From NCBI GenBank assembly GCA_002686135.1, contig NZAO01000016.1, positions 1 to 23,198 on the forward strand: a DNA stretch of 23,198 bases, in the 5' to 3' direction. The notes below the pieces were generated by a model. That model searched no databases. It was not told the DNA's origin and saw only the letters and a program-made list of their open reading frames with translations. The DNA comes from Rhodospirillaceae bacterium (GTDB lineage: Bacteria; Pseudomonadota; Alphaproteobacteria; UBA11136). The position numbers and the translations under genes were made by a program. Below are positions 1 to 7,785 of this stretch, in pieces. Every line of letters starts with the position of its first letter. Positions within the stretch are counted from its first letter, which is position 1.

Positions 1-1800
<1,800 letters not shown>

Positions 1801-1860
1801 TGCCCGTGGTGATGCAGATACGGATGGCGCCTGAGAATAAAAGCCACTCCGTTTTTCTTT

Positions 1861-2607
1861 CTACTCCGTGTCTCTGTGGTTATGAAGTAAGGACCGTGTT
1901 CCGGCAATCGTGAACCGCGTTTGGAAACCGCTGTCCCGCCAGGCGAAATAGGTGACGAAGGTGTGCCCCAGCAACAGCAGCGTCAGCCCCCATTCAAACG
2001 CATCCTCATAGCGCCGGTACTGGTCATTAAACGCCCAGGACAACAGGCTCGCCGCCCCCAGCACGGCGACCACGCCACAGATCGCCATGAGCACCGCCAC
2101 CAGGCCCCGGGAGAGCGGCGCCGGCATCTGTCCGTCCCGCGCGCCCCACGGTCCCTGAATTCCCGCTAGCGGCGCCATCTGCACGGTCATCAGCACTTGG
2201 GCGAGATATGTAAAAACGTAAAAAAGAATCACGGCGATGCGGCGATGCGGGTAATAGAGGTCACCCACCTCGCCTATGATGCTGGCATAGACGAACAGAC
2301 CTAGGGCCGCCGCCATGCCAAACCACACCATGATGCGGTTACGCCGGACCATGCGCGTCCCCAGCACCCTAAGCCAGTCCCGACTGAGCCTCCAGTAGAT
2401 CATCATCAGGATGGCGGCGGGGATGAGGGCGGCGCGGAAAATCACGCTCTCGGGACCATGGCGCCCGGTGGCGCTGATGGAGACGCAGTCCGGGAAGTAG
2501 GGAAAGCACCACGACACATGGCCGTGATAGGCGGCCACAAGGTAACAGAGATGCGCGGCAAGAGCGGGCAACAGGGCCGTGACCAAGGGAATGGTGTCAA
2601 GTTTCAT
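1861..2607 (-). CDS. Frag1/DRAM/Sfk1-family six-helix membrane protein
   Basis: The 248 aa product is an integral membrane protein of unknown bacterial function. About six hydrophobic helices are visible (roughly residues 5-28, 56-74, 92-110, 122-142, 165-187 and 200-218). The loop after helix 1 carries PYFPDCVSISATG followed by PESVIF, the sequence style typical of Frag1/DRAM/Sfk1 proteins. The ATG at 2607 is preferred over longer in-frame starts because AAAGGA lies just upstream and the first helix begins at once. It stands alone, converging on ligA and flanked by the two ligA 3'-end copies, which suggests it arrived as a cassette together with repeat A. Its role is unknown, and nothing links it to the RiPP pathway apart from proximity. 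The family assignment rests on motif recognition. Confidence 0.8.
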   Translation of the reverse strand: MKLDTIPLVTALLPALAAHLCYLVAAYHGHVSWCFPYFPDCVSISATGRHGPESVIFRAALIPAAILMMIYWRLSRDWLRVLGTRMVRRNRIMVWFGMAAALGLFVYASIIGEVGDLYYPHRRIAVILFYVFTYLAQVLMTVQMAPLAGIQGPWGARDGQMPAPLSRGLVAVLMAICGVVAVLGAASLLSWAFNDQYRRYEDAFEWGLTLLLLGHTFVTYFAWRDSGFQTRFTIAGTRSLLHNHRDTE

Positions 2608-2668
2608 CGTCGTCCTTTCCCGGGCGGGGTCATGGGGCGCGCAACCCCACTCCCGCAGATGCGAACAC

Positions 2669-2695
2669 ATGATAACAAACGTCAACAAATGACAA
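2669..2695 (-). promoter_or_regulatory. possible promoter of the Frag1-like gene
   Basis: On the minus strand TTGTCA (2695-2690) is followed after 15 bases by TATCAT (2674-2669), about 60 bases before the start codon at 2607. The spacer is shorter than the ideal 17, so this is tentative. The same stretch (2671-2700) has AACA repeated with a 10-bp period, which could be an operator. Confidence 0.3.
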
Positions 2696-2720
2696 CATGA
2701 AACGGCCGGTTTTGGCCCCC

Positions 2721-2863
2721 CTGGCGGACGGACTTGTATTGACCCTTCGGGAAATGTGCATTAAGTGACGGTCTCCCTGATGACCGCGAGACTTATGCCT
2801 GATCTTCCTCACGCTCCTTTACAAGCCCGTTTGTTGCGTCTGTCCTATCCGATGGCGGCGCTT
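2721..2863 (+). repeat. dispersed 143-bp repeat, copy A
   Basis: The repeat begins at about CTGGCGGACGG and ends at GGCGGCGCTT, directly abutting the duplicated ligA end. It aligns without gaps to 20448-20587 (copy B) and 23056-23198 (copy C), with only a handful of substitutions. It encodes no convincing protein. It contains a possible imperfect hairpin (2759-2797: TAAGT pairs with ACTTA and CGGTC with GACCG). It lies about 110 bp upstream of the minus-strand gene starting at 2607. No inverted terminal repeats or transposase were seen, so the class is unknown. Confidence 0.93.
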
Positions 2864-2946
2864 GGCACCGGCTCCAAGGCCAAGAAGGCGGCAGAACTAG
2901 GCGTCACCGTGCTCAGCGAAGAGGAATGGAGCGAGATGATCGGGTA
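2864..2946 (+). pseudogene. ligA 3'-end fragment (last about 27 codons of BRCT)
   Basis: The fragment encodes the final residues of LigA ([11 protein letters not shown] to EEEWSEMIG) and the TAA, detached from the rest of the gene. It is in frame with an open stretch running out of repeat copy A, but no start signal makes that a credible gene. It is a relic of the duplication. Confidence 0.85.
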
Positions 2947-2961
2947 AGGGGAAGTCCGTGA
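2864..2961 (+). repeat. 98-bp direct duplication of the ligA 3' end, copy 2
   Basis: This is the second copy of 1703-1800, starting immediately after repeat copy A. It ends inside the first codons of the GNAT gene and supplies that gene's AAGGGGAAG ribosome binding site and GTG start. The likely original order was ligA followed directly by the GNAT gene, with the segment 1801-2863 inserted later. Confidence 0.95.
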
Positions 2962-3926
2962 ACCAGCCCTGCTATACTTGCCCCATGCTGACCATCGAGA
3001 CCATTAACACCAACGACCCCATAGACCACACCGACGCCTCGCGGCTTCGCGCCTGCGAATCCCTCACCTTTCCCGCCCGCCGTTTCATTCTGCGCGAACC
3101 TCAGGACAAGGTCCTGGTGGCGGCGGCCGCGCACTTCGCGAAAGGAGACCATACGCCGCAGGACCCTCCCGCCGGCTTCGGATTAGGCTGGGGCGGGCCA
3201 AACGGTGAGTTCGAACTGATCTCGGTCTACACCTTACCGCTGCTACGCGGCATGGGTGCGGGCGGGCGGCTGCTCGCCACCGTGGAGGACGGCTTCGCAG
3301 AACTTGGCTACAGGCGCGGTTTCCATTTCTACACCATCTCCGACGACGACCCCGCCTTCACCGACTTTCTCACCGGGCGCGGCTGGTCGCCCCCTGTTAT
3401 CCGCGAGATCATCTGCAAATCCACCCTGGAACTGGCCGGCGAGACTCCCTGGCTCATGCGCGCCCGGCTGGCGGAGGGGTTCGCCGTCAAGCCCTGGGGC
3501 CAGGTGACCGAGTCCGAGCGTGCTGCCATCGCCGCGCGCCAGCAACGCGATGCCCCCTGGTACGCCGGGGACCAGGACCCCTTCATTTTTGAGGAAAACT
3601 GTCACCAGGGCACCAGTCTTGCCCTCATGCAAGGCGACGCGGTGGCGGGATGGGTGATCACCCATATACCGCCGGACACACAAGGCTTCCTGCGCTGGAC
3701 CGTATCCTTCGTCTCGCCGGAGCTTCAAAGGTCCGGGCGCATCGCCGCGCTATGGCGCGAGGTTGCCCTGCGCCAGGCGCAGTTCCCGGAACTGCAACGA
3801 TTTACCTGGGGGGTGCCGGTGACTCATCCGCGCATGACCGCCTTCGCCCGGCGTCGCATGAAACCCTGGCTGTCCTGGATGGGGTACGCCTGTACATCTT
3901 TCAAGGACGTAGCACCGCCCGGCTGA
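2958..3926 (+). CDS. GNAT-family N-acetyltransferase, probably two tandem GNAT folds
   Basis: The 322 aa protein is predicted to transfer an acetyl group from acetyl-CoA to an unknown amine. Around residues 90-115 the motif LPLLRGMGAGGRLLA matches the GNAT acetyl-CoA pyrophosphate loop (R-x-x-G-x-G/A). The C-terminal half (around residues 215-275) repeats the beta-strand pattern more weakly and looks like a degenerate second GNAT domain. The GTG at 2958 is chosen because AAGGGGAAG lies four bases upstream; an ATG at 2985 has no such signal. It was probably next to ligA before the insertion. It converges on the RiPP operon with a 19-base gap, so it need not belong to the peptide pathway. Confidence 0.85.
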   Translation: MNQPCYTCPMLTIETINTNDPIDHTDASRLRACESLTFPARRFILREPQDKVLVAAAAHFAKGDHTPQDPPAGFGLGWGGPNGEFELISVYTLPLLRGMGAGGRLLATVEDGFAELGYRRGFHFYTISDDDPAFTDFLTGRGWSPPVIREIICKSTLELAGETPWLMRARLAEGFAVKPWGQVTESERAAIAARQQRDAPWYAGDQDPFIFEENCHQGTSLALMQGDAVAGWVITHIPPDTQGFLRWTVSFVSPELQRSGRIAALWREVALRQAQFPELQRFTWGVPVTHPRMTAFARRRMKPWLSWMGYACTSFKDVAPPG

Positions 3927-3945
3927 GTGAAATCAGCTTGCTCGC

Positions 3946-4191
3946 CTATTCGCCGCCGCCTTCATCACCAGACGTATCCGAGGGCTCCATCTTGAGCAGC
4001 ATAATCACCACGAAAATAGCCAGACTGACCCCGCCCCAGAGGAAGAATCCCGTCATGTCTCCGGCCGCCGCATATTGAAGATAGAGCGTCACTACGATAG
4101 CCACAAAGATCAGCGTCAACAGCCAGCCCATAAAGCTGGCGGGGCGCACCCCCCAGCCGGTGCGTTTCCTGCCGAACCAGTAATCTCCCAT
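3946..4191 (-). CDS. small two-helix membrane protein, last gene of the precursor operon
   Basis: The 81 aa product starts MGDYWFGRKRTGWG, an aromatic and basic N-terminus. Two hydrophobic helices follow (about residues 22-41 and 46-67), then an acidic, glycine-rich tail. The start is supported by AAGGGGGAC just upstream. It lies 33 bases downstream of the epimerase gene on the same strand, so it is probably co-transcribed with the precursor peptide. I do not recognise a named family. Small membrane proteins at the end of peptide operons can confer self-protection, but that is inference from position only. Confidence 0.75.
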   Translation of the reverse strand: MGDYWFGRKRTGWGVRPASFMGWLLTLIFVAIVVTLYLQYAAAGDMTGFFLWGGVSLAIFVVIMLLKMEPSDTSGDEGGGE

Positions 4192-4224
4192 GATGTCCCC
4201 CTTGTCCCGTTGTCTTGTCCCCGC

Positions 4225-5709
4225 TCAGCCGGCGGAAGCCGCGCCTTCCCGCCCAAGATCATCATCGAGAAGGCCGTTGTCGTAAAGGCTCTGCAGGCTC
4301 TGCCCCACCAGAAAGATGTCTTCGCCGCCCGAGACCAGTTCGCCGATTACGTCGCTGGCGGTGGTGCGGCTTTCGTGGATGAGACGGCCCAGACGGCCCA
4401 TATAGGACATACCGTTACAACTGTATTTCATGCCCCTGCCTTCCAACTCGAAGCCCTCGGGAAGGGCCGAAAACTCCAAGTCATGGCGGAAGGACAGCAC
4501 CTCGCCGGCAGGCACGCTTTCGGGCATGAACACGTCTACCATACCCTCCACCACAGCGCGGAATTCCGCCGCCGTCGTAAAGCGCGCCTCGGCGTAAATG
4601 CGATAGCCCAGCGGCCAGCGCGGCGAGGCCCGCTTCGGTGTCACCAGCTGCACTGTCTTGGTGACCATATTGATCAGGAATCCGCTGACGCAGGCGATGG
4701 TGGCATGATCGTTCTGTATTTTCGAGATTTTATCGTCCTTGCCGGCGGCGCGGAGCTTCTCGCGGCGCTCCTCGGCGCGGCCCGCCTTGGCCTTGGACAT
4801 GAAGGCGTCCTTGCTCTGCATCACCAGCTCCACCCCCATTATCTCCTCGGGCGTGAAGGTGTCGTAAACACGGTCGAGAACCTTGGTGCTGAGGATGGAA
4901 AAGCGCTGGGTGATGCAACAGTATTTTTTGTGCAGGGCCATGACCTTTCGTGTCAGCTCCAGGTTCTTCAACGGCACCGCCGTGGTGGTCTGGGGCAGAT
5001 GTCCTGTAATCCGGTAATGGTCCTCGATGAACTTGGGATAATCGGGATTGTCCACCGGGTCCGTGGCCCAATAGCAGAACCCGGTCTGGGAGGCTGGTCC
5101 GAAGAGGTCCACCATGACCTGCAATATCTTCCGCCACAGGGCCGCGTTTTCCGGGGTATAGGGGTAGTTGCCCTGGAACTTTTCCGCCGAAAGGCCGCAG
5201 AACCAACAGCCCACAGAACAGCCCTGGCTCAACTCATAGGCGACGATGGCATGGACTACGGAGTCCGCGCTCACCCCCAGCTCACTGGCCAAACGGCGCA
5301 TCTGGCGCTCGCGCCAGGCGTGAAAACGGGGGTTGGATTTTTCGGTGTTTCCGGCGTCGCGGATCAGGTCGCGGTTGGCGATCATCTCCGCCAGATAGTC
5401 ATCCCAGGCCTTGGCCTTGGGCCATCGCGACATCTCGTCGGTGTGGCGGTGTTTGGCGTATTTGGTGTGCCACATGGGCAGCAAATCCATGGGATCCACA
5501 TTGATGCCATATTCCTTCGACACCACTATGGGGTTCTCCACATGCTCGCACAGTTTGGTACGAAAGACGGCGTCCGCCGAAAGCCGCTCCATGAACCGCT
5601 TCACATGGGCCAGCACCCGCAATTCCTCCTCGCTACGCGAGGTAAAGATGCGCTGGTAGTGTTTCGCGGAGTCGCTTGCCTGATGCTGACGCTTCATGGG
5701 GCCCGTCAC
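4225..5709 (-). CDS. PoyD-like radical SAM RiPP epimerase (makes D-amino acids)
   Basis: The 494 aa enzyme is predicted to invert alpha-carbons of residues in the precursor core from L to D, using a 5'-deoxyadenosyl radical and a cysteine hydrogen donor. The CxxxCxxC iron-sulfur motif is CSVGCWFCG (Cys164, Cys168, Cys171), with the WFCG form typical of PoyD/OspD-type epimerases. The N-terminal 150 residues are a helical region also seen in that family. Candidates for the hydrogen-donating Cys are Cys340 (in TIACVSGF) and Cys431. The gene lies 15 bases after the precursor's stop codon on the same strand. The GTG start at 5709 has GAGGAA just upstream; ATG at 5697 is the alternative. The family call is strong; the residues epimerised are unknown. 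Confidence 0.9.
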   Translation of the reverse strand: MTGPMKRQHQASDSAKHYQRIFTSRSEEELRVLAHVKRFMERLSADAVFRTKLCEHVENPIVVSKEYGINVDPMDLLPMWHTKYAKHRHTDEMSRWPKAKAWDDYLAEMIANRDLIRDAGNTEKSNPRFHAWRERQMRRLASELGVSADSVVHAIVAYELSQGCSVGCWFCGLSAEKFQGNYPYTPENAALWRKILQVMVDLFGPASQTGFCYWATDPVDNPDYPKFIEDHYRITGHLPQTTTAVPLKNLELTRKVMALHKKYCCITQRFSILSTKVLDRVYDTFTPEEIMGVELVMQSKDAFMSKAKAGRAEERREKLRAAGKDDKISKIQNDHATIACVSGFLINMVTKTVQLVTPKRASPRWPLGYRIYAEARFTTAAEFRAVVEGMVDVFMPESVPAGEVLSFRHDLEFSALPEGFELEGRGMKYSCNGMSYMGRLGRLIHESRTTASDVIGELVSGGEDIFLVGQSLQSLYDNGLLDDDLGREGAASAG

Positions 5710-5728
5710 GTTCCTCAGGTGGTGACCC

Positions 5729-6076
5729 CTAGGTAGCGACTACGGCGGCCTCGGCCGCCACGACCACGGCTTCGGCCGCTTCGGCGACGACTTCGGCAGT
5801 AGTGACGGCTTCCACCGTTTGTTGGACGGTCGTGCCAGTAGAATGGTGATGATGGCCCTTGCCGCCGGCAACACTGTCCAGTTGATCGTCGGAAAGCTCC
5901 TGCTTTGCCTGATCTTTGATATAGGCCTTGGCCTCGTCTATGGAAATGTCATAGCCCTTGGAACTGGCGAATTCCACTACAGAGGCCAGTCCAGTAGAGC
6001 TCCCCTTCAACTCGTCCATCATCGTCGCGTCGGATTTCAGATCGGCCACGAAGCGATCAACATCTGCTTGGCTCAT
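5729..6076 (-). CDS. Nif11-leader (proteusin-like) RiPP precursor peptide
   Basis: The 115 aa peptide starts MSQADVDRFVADL, a typical Nif11-type leader opening, and the leader ends LSDDQLDSVAGG (residues 61-72). The GG is the expected C39 peptidase site. The core is 43 residues: it starts KGHHHHSTGTT and ends in three tandem heptads, AEVVAEA, AEAVVVA and AEAAVVA, plus a final Thr. It has no Cys, Trp, Tyr or Phe, so thioether or azole-from-Cys chemistry is ruled out. The start at 6076 has AGAAGGA upstream. An in-frame ATG at 6130, also with a GGAC-type signal, would add 18 residues. The gene heads the epimerase operon and is divergent from tolC. It resembles polytheonamide-class precursors in logic, not in core sequence. 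Confidence 0.9.
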   Translation of the reverse strand: MSQADVDRFVADLKSDATMMDELKGSSTGLASVVEFASSKGYDISIDEAKAYIKDQAKQELSDDQLDSVAGGKGHHHHSTGTTVQQTVEAVTTAEVVAEAAEAVVVAAEAAVVAT

Positions 6077-6287
6077 AGAATCGTTTCCTTCTGAGAGAAT
6101 ACTAACAATAATTTTTTTTGAGGCGGCCATTGTCCGTCCTATTTTTTGCCTGAGTCAACACCTTTCCATGCGCTTAAATCTCTGTCATAGGGCTCATTTC
6201 AGGTTGTCCCCCCAGCCAGTTCCACTCATAGTATGGGCCTTGCAAGGATTCAATGAGTTGCGGTCAGTCTCGGCAGATTGCGGGGGG
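6077..6287. promoter_or_regulatory. divergent intergenic region between precursor and tolC
   Basis: About 210 bases separate the precursor start from the tolC start, and promoters for both arms must lie here or overlap the upstream precursor ATG. It is less GC-rich than its surroundings, with an A/T run at about 6108-6118. On the minus strand TTGACT occurs at 6158-6153, a plausible -35 box, but I see no well-spaced -10 box. No clear terminator or riboswitch is visible. Confidence 0.4.
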
Positions 6288-7700
6288 ATGTTGCTTCAGA
6301 GGTTTTTCATGGGTCTTGGCGCCGGTCTTGCCGGGCTGTTGCTGGGATTGGGCGAACCCCAGGCACAGACCCTGACTGAGGCGTTGGCCTATACCTATCA
6401 CAACAATCCCGCCATCGCTGCGGCGCGGGCCACGCTTCGGGCCACGGTGGAAACCCTGCCCCAGGCGCGGGCTGACTTCCTGCCCCAGCTTTCCTTTCTG
6501 GCCAAGGAAGGCCGCACCCGTATTCGGCAGTCCACCAAGGACGAATTCGCCACCACCGACACCTCTTCCCGGCTGGTGGAAACCGCCACAGACCGTTCTA
6601 TCGAGCTCGAGGTAACGCTTAATCTTTACGACGGTGGTCAGGACATGGCTGCCATCAATGCCGCCGAGGCCAATATCGCGGTGGAAAAATACACCCTCGA
6701 CGAGACCGAACAGTCAACCCTGCTCAAGGCGGCCGAGGCCTATGCCGACGTGATCCTGAAGAAGCACCTTCTCGGGCTTTCCATCCAGAACGAGAACGAC
6801 CTGCTGAAGCTCAAGGCCTCCACTGACGACCTCTACGCCCATCAACAGGTAACCATCACCGACGTAGCCCAGGTGGACGCCGAGATCGCCTCCGCCACGG
6901 CCAGCCGGGCCCAGGCCCAGGGCGACCTCCGGGCGGCAAGGAGCCAGTTCAAATATGTCATCGGCTCCGCCCCCGCCACGCTTGAAAAAGAGCCCTCCCT
7001 GCCGAGGCCACCTCCCACGCTGGAAGAGGCCTTGGCTATCGCCGAAAGAAGAAACCCGTTCATCCTCGCCGCCCAGTACCAGCTCAAGGCCGACGAATTC
7101 GATGTTCGCGCCAGGGAGGGGAAATTGCTGCCCAGCGTGGATTTCTACAATGACCTGACCCGTGAATGGGACAGCTCCACCTATACCGGAAGCTCCGACT
7201 ATAAGGAGCACAGCAAGGAGGACAGCTGGGAAATCGGCGTCGATGTTACGGTGCCTCTCTACAGCGGCGGCGCCACATATTCTGCCATCCGCGAAGCCAA
7301 ACAGACCGTGGCCTATGACAGGAATACCCTGATCAACGCCCGCAACCAGATCATTGAGGACGTGACCTCGGCCTGGGCCGCCCTCGAAGCCAATCGCACC
7401 AGCCTCAAAAGCGGCAAGGCGCAGGTTAAATCGGCGGCTATCGTCATTGAGGGGTTTCAACGCCAGTTTAAGAATGGCACCACCACCATGCAGGAGCTGC
7501 TCAACGCCCAGAGCTCGCTCATCAACGCCTATGAAGCCCAGTACGAAGCCGCTAACGATGTCTTCACATCCACCGCGACCCTGCTCAACAATATGGGGAC
7601 TTTTGGCGCCCGCGAGCTGGGACTGGCCGGGGAACTTTACGATTCCGACGCCTATGTGGAAAAATCACGCTTCAAATTCTTCGGTACCGATATCGACTGA
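6288..7700 (+). CDS. TolC-family outer-membrane efflux/secretion channel
   Basis: The 470 aa protein is predicted to form the outer-membrane and periplasmic tunnel of a type I secretion system. A signal peptide is visible (MLLQRFF, then a Gly/Leu-rich stretch, with cleavage near Ala26 before QTLTEAL). The mature part shows the two-repeat TolC pattern: LTEALAYTYHNNPAIAAARA at the start, long Ala/Gln/Glu-rich helices, and second-repeat strands with VPLYSGG around residue 320. ATG 6288 is chosen because the Arg-containing signal peptide needs it. ATG 6309 has the better ribosome site (AGAGG) but would remove the basic N-region. The position next to the precursor suggests a channel dedicated to the peptide, working with the HlyD and ABC genes at 12.5-19.1 kb. 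Confidence 0.9.
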   Translation: MLLQRFFMGLGAGLAGLLLGLGEPQAQTLTEALAYTYHNNPAIAAARATLRATVETLPQARADFLPQLSFLAKEGRTRIRQSTKDEFATTDTSSRLVETATDRSIELEVTLNLYDGGQDMAAINAAEANIAVEKYTLDETEQSTLLKAAEAYADVILKKHLLGLSIQNENDLLKLKASTDDLYAHQQVTITDVAQVDAEIASATASRAQAQGDLRAARSQFKYVIGSAPATLEKEPSLPRPPPTLEEALAIAERRNPFILAAQYQLKADEFDVRAREGKLLPSVDFYNDLTREWDSSTYTGSSDYKEHSKEDSWEIGVDVTVPLYSGGATYSAIREAKQTVAYDRNTLINARNQIIEDVTSAWAALEANRTSLKSGKAQVKSAAIVIEGFQRQFKNGTTTMQELLNAQSSLINAYEAQYEAANDVFTSTATLLNNMGTFGARELGLAGELYDSDAYVEKSRFKFFGTDID

Positions 7701-7785
7701 GGGCGCCACCAGATTCGATTTTCACCCGGGCCCCAGAGCCGTAGAAAACAGAGGCCATTTGAAAACACCAGGGAAAGAGAAGGCC

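Noticed and set aside
2721..2863. Repeat copies as a CRISPR array or rRNA/tRNA
   Set aside because: The copies lie kilobases apart with no spacer pattern, and no tRNA-like fold or rRNA sequence is recognisable.
2765..2947. A 60-codon frame running from repeat A into the ligA fragment as a new gene
   Set aside because: It is a chance in-frame junction of the repeat and the duplicated ligA end, with no ribosome binding site; the same frame breaks down after copy B.
2958..3926. GNAT protein as a peptide N-acyltransferase of the selidamide type
   Set aside because: It was probably next to ligA before the insertion, lies on the opposite strand outside the RiPP operons, and has a tandem-GNAT layout; only proximity supports the idea.
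3914..3945. Hairpin GCTGA-GTGAAA-TCAGC at the GNAT stop as a terminator
   Set aside because: The stem is only 5-6 bp, spans the stop codon and has no T-run.
4075..5736. A 553-codon open frame on the plus strand opposite the epimerase
   Set aside because: It is exactly antisense to the epimerase, has an unnatural His/Gly/Gln-rich composition with no recognisable motif, and is explained by high GC content.
6077..6130. Upstream ATG at 6130 as the true precursor start
   Set aside because: It has a plausible ribosome site, but the added 18 residues are unlike a Nif11 leader, which canonically begins at MSQADVDRF; kept only as an alternative.
7447..7785. N-terminal extension of the B12 radical SAM protein into tolC
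   Set aside because: The extension is an out-of-frame shadow of the tolC 3' end; a strong ribosome site and the B12-domain start identify 7786.
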